64,000 nt of DNA from Clarkia xantiana subsp. parviflora. Lineage: Eukaryota; Streptophyta; Magnoliopsida; Myrtales; Onagraceae. The position numbers were made by a program, and so were the translations under genes. The notes below the pieces were generated by a model. The model did not search any database and was not told the DNA's origin. It worked only from the letters and a program-made list of their open reading frames with translations. Shown piece after piece: positions 42,366-54,204 of this stretch. Positions within the stretch are counted from its first letter, which is position 1; every line of letters begins with the position of its first letter. The stretch lies in assembly GCA_036873135.1 (NCBI GenBank), contig JAPTYO010000008.1, positions 28,856,761 to 28,920,760 of the forward strand. Direction: 5' to 3'.

Positions 42366-42505
42366 GTATAAATACATGTCTTCCTCCATCATCATAGTAT
42401 AGTTACGAAGCATTCAACCACCATTCATTGACAACTTCACAAGAAATCATGCAAGACCTTTATGCTTGCATCGTAGCCTTCCTCTTCCTCATGTCTCTTA
42501 TGTAA
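42366..42505 (+). other. Possible small gene start: TATA box and 18-codon signal-peptide-like frame
   Basis: TATAAATACA at about 42367 is followed 80 bases later by an ATG at 42449. The frame reads MQDLYACIVAFLFLMSLM and stops at 42503-42505. The hydrophobic run resembles a secretory signal peptide cut short. A GTAAAA after CTTAT at 42502 could be a splice donor, leaving the rest in a later exon, but none was identified. Confidence 0.25.
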
Positions 42506-43224
42506 AAATCAAGTCTTGATGTGGAGTTAGCTATAGCTCCAGCTTTAGTGATGGTGAACCAAAGACTGCTACGGTTCAAGGATTATACTCATCTTAATAA
42601 TCGAGCAAATTCCATCTAAGGTTATCTTGATTTATTCCATGTGCTCATATATTCAATTATTTTTCCGACCTCACAATCTTGTTTGAGTTCAGGTATTGGT
42701 TCGGTTCGGTTGAACGAATTGGTTGCATAATTCGTATCAATGACACTGTTGTATCTTGGGAGGTGACCGCCCCTATATAAACATCGTTGCATAACCTGAG
42801 GGTGAGGTGGGGCGAAATTGCTTTAAGGAGAGCGTGATCAGCACGTGCCTCAGTTAAAAACTCGTCTTTCCCATTCGATCTACGGATCGCAATTTTGATT
42901 TTTATACACATACAAATTACTTGTTAATTGTATGTTGATTATCGAATAATAATCAATTGGACGTTAGTCCTACATATTTCAAAATTACTGTATCGATCGA
43001 CCAACGTTTTTCTAACATTAATTTCTCTGATGACAAATAAATAAATAAAAGGAACTGAGATAGGAAAAGCTAGGGGGCAAAGATAATAATAATAATACTA
43101 CAAATTAAATCTTTCTTCCTACAATTGATTGTTTGAGTCCCCTAAGTAGAAAATAATGAATTCCTCTCTATGGTTGTTGTATACACATACATACATATTT
43201 GGCATATTTGGGAAACCCTACCCT
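42506..43224. other. 3' flank of the receptor kinase gene, no gene seen
   Basis: AT-rich with no recognisable domain. The frame on the minus strand at 42657-42911 does not match anything I know. The 3' UTR of the receptor kinase gene should lie in its right part. Confidence 0.4.
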
Positions 43225-45192
43225 TCAAGCTTGCACATCTTCTATGCTTCTAATGGCCTCCTTCAAGTCGATCCTGATGCCGGGATCGCTCTCGGTGCAA
43301 GAAGCCCCGATATGCAAGAGCCTCACCATCTGGTCTCTGGAGGTGGAGGTTGATGCGATTTCAGGGTTTATGAGTTGGTCCTCCCGGTTTTCCGAAATCG
43401 CTGTTTTAACCCACTGCACCACATCGGTCCCTCCTTTCCCATTACTAAGATACTGAGACGGGAATTTGCCGGTTAGGACTTCGAGTATAATAACCCCGAG
43501 GCAATACACGTCACATTTCGGGGTTATGTGTATCGATTCGGGTGCCCTATATGCGAAAAATGCTTGTGAGGATTGCGCAGGGTTTATGAGTGGGTGTAAC
43601 GCGTAATCGGACAACAAAGGCTCGTAGTTTTCGTTTAACAAGACGTTGCTCGACTTGAGGTTTCCGTGTGGCAAATCGTAGGACGAAAACTCGGTGTGGA
43701 GGAACTCTAGTCCGCGACCAATTCCTTGGATAATTGTTAGACGAGTAGGCCATGTCAGTTGGGCGTGACAAACTCCTCGATCACCTGACATGTATGTCGT
43801 AAGCATGGTCAGGGAAAAACTTGCTTGATATGATAGATAGATAGATCATTTATTTCAATATGAAGTTAGCAAATAAAAAACTACTGGAATAATACCGTGC
43901 AACATGTACAACAAGCTGCTGTTGGCCGCGTATTCGGAAACCAACAGCTTCTCTTCCTCCCGGAAATGGTACGCGAGTGGCGTCAGAATGTTGGGGTGCC
44001 GTAGACTCCCCATCCGCCGCATCTCAGCGTCAAACTCATTACTATTCAACGTATTCATCCCCCGCAACCGCTTTACCACCACCGCTAACCCATTAGCCAT
44101 CACCGCCTTATAAGCCGACCCGAGCCCCCCGCTCCCCAACACCTCCGCAGCCGCCTTCATCAAGTCCGACAACCCAAACACTCCCTTATCAAGATTCACC
44201 ATCACCAGCTCGTCTTTCTTCCCCCTCGAAAACCGCCTCTTCGACGAACCCCCACCCCCGCTTTTCTTACTCGATGACGACGACGATGCCCTGCTATGCT
44301 GCGAGCTCGCCATGCTATGCCGCGAAGAACTCGACACGTGGACATCAATCACGTCATGCACCTTCTCCTTCCCCAACATCCTGAATTCCACATCTTCCCG
44401 CCTTCGTAAAGAAAACAAAACCACCACCACGATCGCCACCGCCATTAACCCTAGTATCACCCCGGTCAACATTCGTGATTTGCTGCTAGAGTCGGCGGTG
44501 TTCGATCCCTTGATTTCGCACACCCGATCCAACGGTTCCCCGCAGAGTCCACCATTCCCATCGAACGCGTCCTTTCCGAACTTTACTAAGCTCGTCGGAA
44601 TCTCTCCTTCCAGCTCGTTGTTCGAAAAGTTGAGAGACCCGAGCTTGGGGAGTTCCATAGCCGGGATGTTCCCTGAGAACCGGTTCCCCTCGAGGTGTAA
44701 CTCCATCAGATTTTTAAGTTTAGCGACGGATTCCGGGATCGGCCCTGAGAAGCTGTTTTCCGATAACCATATCTTTTTTAAGGACCCCATGTTGGTGAAG
44801 TAATCGGTCGGGATTTCGCCGGAAAAGTCGTTATTAGATAGGTAAAGGGCTTTTAAGGCGCCGAGGCGGTTAAATTCTGGGATCGAACCGGAGAAGGAGT
44901 TTTTAACCAAGCTGATAGTCCTAAGGGTAGGGATAGATGCGAGAGCTTGGACATCGATTTTTCCGGAGAGGCGGAGACCTGAGAGGTGGAGTCCGGTGAT
45001 GGCGTCGTTGGAGCAAACGGCTCCGACCCACTTGTTCTTGCATGGAGAGGAGCCGGCAGCCCAAGAGGTGAGTGCATTGTTGTTATCGGTGATGGACTTC
45101 TTGAGCTGTAAGAGGGATTCTTCATCGGAAGCGGAGAGGGAGAGAGGGATGAGACAGCACAGTACGAGGAAGAGGGACGGAACAACGGCCAT
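43225..45192 (-). CDS. Pollen receptor-like kinase (LRR receptor pseudokinase, PRK type)
   Basis: Exon 1 is 45192-43896 and exon 2 is 43784-43225, with a 111-bp GT-AG intron (43785-43895) that splits a Gly codon; the product is 618 aa. Residues 1-21 are a signal peptide (MAVVPSLFLVLCCLIPLSLS), followed by an LRR N-cap with WVGAVCSND and about five LRRs (such as LSNNDFSGEIP) to about residue 200. FDGNGGLCGEPL comes next, then a transmembrane helix (MLTGVILGLMAVAIVVVVLF) and a Ser-rich linker. In the kinase domain the Gly loop (GSGGLGSAYKA) and the Lys in VVVKRLR are present. HRD is replaced by HGN (LPHGNLKSSN) and DFG by DYA (LSDYALHPL), so catalysis is unlikely. These changes are typical of the PRK family, which senses peptides at the pollen tube membrane and signals through ROP-GEFs. 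The paralogue (PRK3-like?) is not settled. Confidence 0.92.
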
Positions 45193-46779
45193 TACATGGC
45201 ACAGGCACGGCGGTGCTGCCTAGCGAGGAACGTGGCCTATGTGAGGGTGGGTGCAAAACGACGACGGCGTCATTGTGGAAAAATTACATATCATCATCAC
45301 ATTCTAAGTATAGAAACAAACAAAGAATCTAGTAGGCAATAGAAATGAGCGTAGAAGATAGCTTAGGAGATGGACAGACAGAGAGAGGAGGAGGATCAAA
45401 GGAAACAACGGTAAACAATTTCATGGTCTGTGTTTGACCCAACACAACAAAATAGCTAGCTTTCTATTTTAACACATTTCCAACTTCCTAGGAATCACCC
45501 AAATTTAATGGTTACGTTTTTTTTTTTTTTTATTTCCTACCTTAACCGAGCGAGATACCAATCAAATGTCTGTCTATTCGTTAATATGGAATAAAATATG
45601 TAAGCTCTTACGTAGATAGGTAATTGAATAGAGAATTTGAGAATGATCTTATTATCACGCATAGATGACCTTTATATAAGGATTACATAGATTCGGAGAT
45701 GAAGTAAAATCAATACAAGGAAAGTCTAAATTAGGTAGATGATATATACACATAATATTGAACACCCGTAAAATATATGTTCATAAGATCATTAAAAGCT
45801 TACTAGAAAAAACCCACTGGATAAAAATCTAGTGAAGGAAAAGAGTACACAATTATGGATCACTTTTGTAAGCTGCCTCATTAAAAACTTTACCAGGAAA
45901 ACTCAATGGGATAAAACCTTGGATAAGAGAAAAATAGTGCAGCGGTGTAGATTCTCCCTCTGGTGTTGACATCACGTAATTTCATTAAGTCGACGCAATT
46001 CAGTATTGTTCACCAATCTTCAAATTTCGAAGTCGGAAACCTCCGGGAATAAATTCGCACATACTGGTTGGTTGTTATGTTATCTTCTTCTCAACATCGT
46101 GGATGAAGAATAACTGTAGAGAAATGTGTTTCACCATGCCTCATTTGATTTAACATTCTTCAATTTGACCATAACGGACATTCAGGGTTTATAACTTGCA
46201 TTTTGCATAGCCAACTAATTTAGATCTTAATTCATTCGATATGCTAAATTGTAAACGCTAAGATGTATGTAAAATTCTGAATATTGCTTAATTTTAGACC
46301 TTTGATGCAGTAAATGTATTATATACTAATATGAATTTACACAACACATACATGATGATGCATGAAGTGTATTACGACCTATTTTCAACCTAAGAAGATG
46401 CTAAAAACAATCAGAACTTCCTCGAACATGTTTGTAAACGTTAATAACTTAGCAAGTGCGAATTAAAGCCCACCCTAGAATATGTTCTCAAAGCTCGATT
46501 AAACTCGGCTTTTAGAGTTGAATCTTTGTATTAGAAATCCAACATAAAAAGTACAAATTTAAGGGTCGATTGACAAAATTTTGCAAGAAAATTCTACTGA
46601 TTGGTCCAACAAAACTACATATAAGTCTCCTAAACCCGTGAAAATAAAAATAAAAATTTAATGATTACTGATGAAGATTCAAGTGAAGGCATTGATTGAT
46701 ATATAATGTATTAAAAAACTAAGACGGCATTTAGAAAAGCTCAGATGGAGTACTCACTAACTTTCTAATGAGGCTCTTT
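45193..46779. other. Upstream region of the receptor kinase gene and intergenic DNA
   Basis: No reading frame with recognisable content. A poly-T run lies at 45517-45531. Sequence from 45840 to 45930 (GGATAAAAACC/TAGTGAAGGAAAAGAG type) resembles decayed retroelement border DNA, but no LTR was established. Confidence 0.3.
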
Positions 46780-47930
46780 GAGGAAAAAAGAACAAAATTA
46801 CAAGTACTAAGACCATTCACATCGTGACTGCAAATATAACTTTTCTGAGATCAGAGCATCCATTTCCAACAACTTAACCGTGAAATCTTGCAATCCGTTC
46901 CAGAAGTTGATGATTCCATCACTGAATGATCGAAACCACTGACCTTTCTTATGTGAAGCTACCTGCAAAAACTAAATGATAAGCACGAGCTCGGTTAGTC
47001 AGTGTAATCACCGTTTCGTTGCTGGAATAGAGTGTTAGAATAAATATACTTTGACATACATTAGATCACCAACACTTAACTAATTATATATATTTGAAAC
47101 TCTGTACATCCATCTTGTTTTCTTCTTATAATAATACATGCATACATCTTCTACATCCAAACTATCGTGATTTAAACAATCCTTCGCCTAATCAATTAGT
47201 CAATAATTTTATATAGCTAATTCCCCTTGCAATACAAAGACTGCCATCTAGTACCTGCAGAGGGTTCTGAGATCATACTCTGATAATGCTGAAACAATCT
47301 CATTATTACTAAAGGCAGCATATTCGGTTCTTGCTTTAGGCAAGTAGGGTCAGTAGTAAACTTATATGAATCTATCTGAATCTCTAACTGTGATTGGTCA
47401 CAGACTTCCACATCAAATCATCCATTATCTTAGGATCATCCAGTAATTTTCTTGGATATGAGAAAATGGAAGGTTCAAGAACAGACCTGATAAGAGAAGG
47501 CAAGTTTTGTTTTGACCTTTTCGAGGGCAACGGAGCAAATATTGTACTGTTCCAATCTATGAAAAGGAACTCGAGTTTTAGGGTAATTTTAAAAAAAGTA
47601 CGTATCATGATGAACCTTTGTTCGGCTTCAATATCAACCCCAATTGGGTTTAAGGCTGATACTGCTAAATAAATCATGGAGTTGAATACTCACAAGTTTG
47701 GGTAGTATCTCCAATGAGATGCATAAGCGTGAAATTTGAGTAATTTGAAAGTCATGGTCAATTCTCGAGTTAACCAAAAAAAAATTATTGAATGTGGCAA
47801 CAATTTTTAATTTACCGGTCAATGTCACTCTCAATAAGTCCTGTAAGTAGAGGAAGAAGAGATGTAAAAACTTCCAGTATTACCAGATCGATCTTTTCTA
47901 TTAGAATACTAACCATATCTGCAAAATGAC
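46780..47930 (-). pseudogene. Exon-like remnants of an unrecognised gene
   Basis: Three separated stretches on the minus strand look like exons. About 47922-47817 gives MVSILIEKIDLVILEVFTSL and ends at a GTAAAT donor. About 47600-47395 gives LEFLFIDWNSTIFAPLPSK and PSIFSYPRKLLDDPKIMDDL. About 46968-46800 starts after a TTTGCAG acceptor with VASHKKGQWFRSFSDGIINF and ends in a stop. They share orientation and spacing typical of one gene, but I could not join them in frame and do not recognise the family. A possible 5' exon with a GTACTT donor lies at about 49200-49310. Confidence 0.3.
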
Positions 47931-49640
47931 GGAATGAAAAAAAAAATGTATGAATATACACTATAAACATACAAAACCCTTTGATAATTCAAAACGAACT
48001 AAAGTTTTCAAGTAATGTATGAATATACACTATATATATGCTAACTTACAACAAAACTGCTCGAAATACTATATGCAGTACCATTATTCATAAAAACTAC
48101 TTATGATCTTTACAAATGAATGTTGCTAACTGCAGAATTATAACAGCTTCACCGTCATATTCAGTCTCAATTCATGAAATGAATTCTGCGATCAAACTAT
48201 GCTGAAAAGACTAACCCTAGCTTATGGTAGAAATTTATTATTGAAATTTCTCTTTTATAATTACTCTTGACTTCCCAAGTTCTACAGACATACGGAATTA
48301 ATATTTTAGCATGTACCTTAGTAAAGTGTATGAAGACGTAGCTCCATGGTTTGGTGTGAGCAAGTCTTGTGTGGGTTCAATAAACAATGAGAAGGTAGTA
48401 AAAATAAGCATGGAACTATTAAAAAGAAGGTCGTCTGTAAAGGTATGTAAAAATGATGACAATCTGGATACACTATACTACTTTGTTGTAATAATTGATA
48501 CTCAATAGACGATTAACGAGAAAACACAAAACATGTTGTTGTGTTGTTTGAGAGTTTAGGCAATATTTATTTTGGAATGGTGTTGGCCATATAGAAACCC
48601 GTGGCTTTGCTTTAGTAGACATACTGGGTATTTGAGTATTTTAAATAAACATCTAGTCTACATTAAACAGTAAGTCTTTAATTAAATAGGTGGTGTAACA
48701 TCAAATCTTCGGATGTATGATGATTCAGTAGTAAAAAAAAATGTCTTACTGTATATATATATAGATGAAGTTTATGTATAGTTCATCCCTCACCCCATTT
48801 CATTAAGTTGTGCTCTATCAGGAATTTTCATAAACACATTGTAGGCATGATAAATTTTCTATGAGGAAATTTTACAAACAGATTCTAGGCATCAAATGTT
48901 TGTAATTAACCAGTAACCGCTGTTAATTTTAATCCACTGGTATCTAACGTACAAAATTTAAGAGCAAAGATTAAGATAGAAGGTACATTGGTGTCGAGTG
49001 TGTACACGTACATGTGTGTTCTTCAATGTTAGAAAATTTTTCATATTTGAATCAAACCGCAACAGTCTGCACAACCCAGTACTTCATGTTGATTCACTTT
49101 CTAAGAAGCAAAGTATTTGAAATTGAACCGGTGGTGACCACATGGGAATATGACTAGAGGAAAAAAAATTAAGCACAACTCAACCCCAAAAGTACCTGAT
49201 TTGTAACAGTAGTTGTGAACTGAAGTTGGAACAGATGAAATCTGCAGCAGCAGACGGACCGGCTAGGGACGACAGTAATGGGCGGTGGCCAGGTGGGAAG
49301 CAGCAATAATGGACGCAACTGTATCTTGAGGAAAAGAAGAATTTATGGGTTTAGTACCAACTGTCTGAGATGAAGGAACGTGAATGAAGGTTTGAATGGT
49401 GAATCATCGTGGCTAGTGGGTGAATCATCGGGACCAGTGGGAGTGAGGACAAGAGGAACATTTATTATAGGGATAGATAGATAGATAGATATGGGGTTCA
49501 CATTATTTGTCTGAGCGGGACTTTATTCATGTAGACCATTTGAATTAAGACAAAATGGTCTTTAATTTGAATTTCCCCCCTAAAATCTCCCACCTATGTT
49601 TTACCACTCATTCCATCTAAATATCTCATTCCTAGTGTGT
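47931..49640. other. Intergenic DNA, possible 5' part of the remnant gene
   Basis: Mostly AT-rich. A short GC-richer piece at 49200-49330 might be a leader exon of the minus-strand remnant. A GATA tetranucleotide repeat lies at 49474-49490. The plus-strand frame at 48311-48508 has no recognisable domain. Confidence 0.3.
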
Positions 49641-49857
49641 ATATTGTGTGGCATATTTGGTGTGTAGTAGTGTACACATCGAAATTTTTATGTTACTCCA
49701 AAATTCGTTACTAATGCTCTCTTTTGGAATTGTTAATATTTCATACAATTTATCTCATTTAGATAGAAAATTTTTAATTCAAATGTTGATCTTTAGTATT
49801 ACATTAGTAGTTCCAAATATTAGTCATTTAGTAACTAACAATTTAAACTATATTTAG

Positions 49858-50600
49858 AACATTTAGTATTGCATTTTTTGTTTTAAAAATAATCAATTAG
49901 TAACTAACATTTTAACTGTATTTATATCATTTAGTATTGTATTTATTGTTCCAAAAAATTCGGATTTAGTCGGATTTAAAAGTAGTTGGATTAAGCAATA
50001 TCCTATGTACAAAAAATAAAGCGATAAATGAATGAATAATTTACAATTAGAACGACGCCGAAGAAATTCACACATGTTTCCAAAACGATTAAGTCCTAGA
50101 AGGGGAATGTTTGTGGAGATGTTATCGAGTCATCGTTCTCAGGCAACTTAAGTTGAATATGGTAATAGATATAGTAAGTATGTAGAGGTCATTGATAGTG
50201 AGTTTCAAAACCGCCATTTTTTCTTTTATTTTTGAATATACCTCATTATCTTAAAAAATTTAGTATTGCATTTTTAATTTTAAAAAAGAGAATTAGTAAC
50301 TAACATTTTAACTCTATTTATAACATTTAGTATTGCATTAGTTGTTCTGAAAAAGTCGGATTGAGTAACTACAATTTAAAATATATTTTCCAATTTTAGT
50401 ATCACATTCAATAGATTGTAAAAACATAATGTATACTCATAATGTATATATAATGTTGACATCAATATCAGCACCACACCTACCTTATGTTAATATCCAA
50501 TCAACACACACATATATATATATAAATGCATAAGGAGTTGGATTGTGTAATATCCTAAGTACAAAAAAAATATAGCGATAAATGAAAAAATAATCAACAA
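49858..50600. repeat. Diverged direct repeats
   Basis: Blocks containing AACATTTAGTATTGCATT, AGTAACTAACATTTTAACT and GTTGGATTxxGxAATATCCTA occur at 49858-50060 and again in the same order at about 50260-50600. Shorter CATTTAGTATTG copies also occur between. This is probably an old tandem duplication; nothing coding is seen. Confidence 0.6.
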
Positions 50601-51340
50601 TTTTTTATTAAGGACGTGTAGATAGTTTATATGTAACACATGTACGAGGGGTGCAAGTATATGTTCATATGTACAAGTTTTTGCAATAGTATAACAATAT
50701 GTGTTATATGGTAATATACGTAGTACATATGTTAGCACATATTCAAAAACTGTGCAAACTACACTCCAACTCCACACGGTATATTGAGTTCAACTAAGTC
50801 CACACCGACATATAAAACATGGAATATATGGGGTATTCAATCAGTGTGTACATGAGGAATTATTAATACAATTTCCATACTGTTTTAGTGTCGGTATGTA
50901 CTTTGTATGGAATCTGAATGCATACAACTTTTAAAAATTGTCAACAACTTGGTATGTATCTAGTGTGTAATCCCAGTGGATTTACATACATCCACACCCG
51001 TGTGGACCAAATCGGTGTGTACTCATGTTTTTTCTTGTAGTGGGAATAAGGTTAGATCACCTATGGTATTAGATTTTAGGGTTTGTTATTGTCGACGAAG
51101 GAAACTAATTTAAAAATTGGCTGTTTCTGGATGAATAATAGTTTTGATGTTGGCCTATATTGGTTGACAATAATATCGTCTGTAGTTGACAGAGACCGAA
51201 CAACGTTTATGTCTTATATCTCTTTTTTTTTTTTTGTAAGTTATGTCTTATCCTGATTTGCTCCTGTAAGTAACTTGATTTTTCTGCCAAGTTTGTTGCT
51301 CTTGCGATTTATGTTTGGCTTATCGCGTTGATATGTGCAG

Positions 51341-51949
51341 GTTGTAGCCGACATGGTGAACATGTCATCTTTTGTCATGGAGTTGGTGAGCGCGAAGCAG
51401 GCGGCTATGGCTAAGTGTGACGCTGTGCGCCAAGAGTTGCTGCGAACCAAAGAAGAGGCTCGCGTGTTGAGTTTGAAAGCTACAGCTTCTGAGAGTCGTT
51501 ATGAAGCGCGCCATACTCGCTTGTCAAAGCTTGAGTCTGAGATGATCGCTCTCGAGAAGAAGGTTACAGATGATCTTCATTCTCAAGGAGCGGAGCTAGC
51601 TGCTCTCGGTAAGGAGAGTCGGGAGAAGGGCGTACAAGTGGGTTTCACTAAGTACTTGGGAACTTCAGATTTTAAAGCTGCTGTTGAGGAGAAAATAAAC
51701 GACCTGATGAGCGAGCGTTCTGAGGATTATTTCACCCGTGTGAAAGATCTTGACCCTGGGTTCCCTTTTGGCGAGTTGGGGCCGTATGCGAATTACGCCC
51801 TTTCTCACATTGAGGCGCTGAACCTTTTGGAGTGTGGTCGTCCAAACTACGAGGTGTTGGTCGATGATAGCGGGGATGTGAACGTCATTGTCACTTCTCC
51901 CGAGTTTATGGAGGTTGCCCCCGGGCCTCCTGGTAGTTCTGTTATTTGA
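51341..51949 (+). pseudogene. Last exon of the antisense accessory gene of element C
   Basis: It starts after an acceptor ATATGTGCAG (51331-51340) with VVADMVNMSSFVMELVSAKQ, matching VNAVMTNLSSFVVELVEE at the same splice position in element A. A Glu/Lys/Leu-rich coiled-coil-like stretch follows, then SEDYFTRVKDLDPGFPFGEL, matching the end block of A. The stop is at 51947-51949. The earlier exons and the promoter are lost by truncation. Confidence 0.75.
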
Positions 51950-52470
51950 ACTGCTCGCTTTGCATTGAGCATGTTGGACTCGTTTATGAGTTTGCTTGTC
52001 TCCTGGCTTCTATGTTTAGAAACTTGTTGGAGTTGTTGTTTGACTGTTGCTTGTGACTTGTTCGCTTTGAACTACGTCGTATGAACCTGTTTTATACACA
52101 GTAGTTTGCATGATAACTTGTTAGTAATATTTCATACCGTTATCGCTTACTGTGTTTACTGAACGTGGATGACTAGTAGTGTAAACGTAGTCCCCGCAAT
52201 CGTGACCGATAGCCACTTTTGATTCAAGGTTGTTTGTACGATGCGTTGTGCATGTGGTACATCTTCATGCATAGCTTGACACTATATCAGTTGAAACTTG
52301 TCAAGTGACTCGCGTATAGCGACTTAACAAGTAGTATGTTTGCAATGTGTCATCTTTGCGTGAGCAAGATACTAGTTTATACCGTCTCTTAGTTCCACTC
52401 TAAGGCGACGTTGTACAAGACTCTACTTGTAAATTTTATGAGTTTTAAACAGGGTGCGCACATGCCAGCG
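51950..52470. other. 3' flank of the element C antisense gene
   Basis: Non-coding sequence between the antisense gene's last exon and the minisatellite region. No repeat or motif stands out. Confidence 0.4.
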
Positions 52471-52749
52471 TGTATCAACCCGCGTTGGGGAAGCATACGT
52501 AAAAACTTTTGGGTTTTTGAAAAAGTGTTTTTCGAACCTTGAAATTCATGTTTGATAAAATGTTTGGCAAGGTGTTTGGTACATAAAATATTTTATAAAG
52601 TGTTTGACAAAATATTTGGTAAAAATATTTGTGATACATGATACCTGCGTCCAGGGACCATGTAGCACTTTTGAGAGTATGAATTGTGATGCATGTTTTC
52701 TGCGTCCAGGAATCACGCATCACGGCTTTGCAAGTCTGTAGTACGGCAT

Positions 52750-53445
52750 TGTCGTCTAGTAAGAGGACTTCCGCTGTAAAGGGTGCACCCATACCAGGAA
52801 TTCGTAACATGGGATTGTCGTCTAAACAGAGGACATCCGTTATGCAGAGTGAACCCATAAAAGGAATTCGTACCATGGGATTGTCGTCTAGACAGAGGAC
52901 ATCCGTTATGCAGAGTGAACCCATAAAAGGAATTCGTATCATGGAATTGTCGTCTAAACAGAGGACATCCGTTATGCAGAGTGAACCCATAAAAGGAATT
53001 CGTATCATGGAATTGTCGTCTAGACAGAGGACATCCGTTATGCAGAGTGAACCCATAAAAGGAATTCGTATCATGAAATTGTCGTCTAAACAGAGGACAT
53101 CCGTTATGCAGAGTGAACCCATAAAAGGAATTCGTATCATGGAATTGTCGTCTAAACAGAGGACATCCGTTATGCAGAGTGAACCCATAAAAGGAATTTG
53201 GATCATGGGATTGTCGTCTAGACAGAGGACATCCGTTATAAAGGGTGAACCCATAAAAGGAATTCGTACCATGGGATTGTCGTCTAGACAGAGGACATCC
53301 GTTATAAAGAGTGAACCCATAAAAGGAATTCGTACCATGGGATTGTCGTCTAGACAGAGGAATCCGTTATAAAGAGTGAACCCATAAAAGGAATTCGTAT
53401 CATGGGATTGTCGTCTAGACAGAGGACATCCGTTATGCAGGGTGA
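52750..53445. repeat. 66-bp minisatellite of element C, about ten units
   Basis: The mark TTGTCGTCTA recurs at 52815, 52881, 52947, 53013, 53079, 53145, 53211, 53277, 53343 and 53408, so the period is 66 bp except for one 65-bp unit. Sequence differences are few and mostly in GTACC/GTATC, CTAGAC/CTAAAC and TGCAG/TAAAG. Because 66 is a multiple of three, long 22-residue repeat frames stay open on both strands (minus 52475-53716 and plus 52686-53372). I do not consider either a gene. Confidence 0.93.
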
Positions 53446-54204
53446 TTAACCCGTTATCGTATTTGCCCATCCTGTTCTGATTCCAGGAATGGCTATGAAC
53501 GTGAGGTTTTGTCTCTATCCTTGACATGCTATTTTGATGGTAGGCCTTGGTGTTAATCCAAGATATTGCTTGTGGTTGACGCCCGTGAATAGTCGTCGTT
53601 TTGATAGTAGATCTTGGTGTTAAACCAAGATATTGCTTATAGATGACAGCTTCTTGAATAGTCGTCACCTTGGGCAGAGAATTGCTATAAGTTCCTTTTT
53701 TGTAGGTATTCCGCAAGTTGTCCTTGCGTCATATAAGTTGGTTGTGGGCATAGCGCCATTGCTTTGTGTTGCCGGCGTCTTCTTGAGATAGATGTCAACT
53801 TAGGAGAAATAAACTCCTTTTTGGTGTAGGTATGCAAGTATCTTTCATTATGTGTATTTGCAATATGCTGTCTTTGATAGTGTCTTGGGATTAACTCCAA
53901 GTGTTTGGCTCTATGATGATGTCTTTTTTATGTGGACATCCATTTGTTATTGATGATAGACGTTGTCATAACGTATGCTAGATTTTGCTTGCACGTGGTA
54001 TGATTTCTTGGATTATTGATGTAGGTAATAAGCGCGTAGTTTAATTGTCTTCGCGTTTTAATCCAAAAAATATCGTGCAAGAGATAGATGTGTACCTACA
54101 AATGTAGATTGACTTTATTAGATACTTGCGTGTATTTACATTGATTATACTAGAAGTACTAGAATGCGCAAAGTAATCTAAAAGATAGTTGTTTCTCCCG
54201 TTTC
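53446..54204. other. Spacer between minisatellite and gag' of element C
   Basis: Non-coding. A short duplicated phrase (TGGTGTTAAxCCAAGATATTGCTT) occurs at about 53548 and 53609. Nothing else was recognised. Confidence 0.45.

Noticed and set aside
52475..53716. 413-codon repetitive protein
   Set aside because: The 66-bp repeat is open on both strands because of its length; no start context or homologue. Kept as a low-interest finding only.
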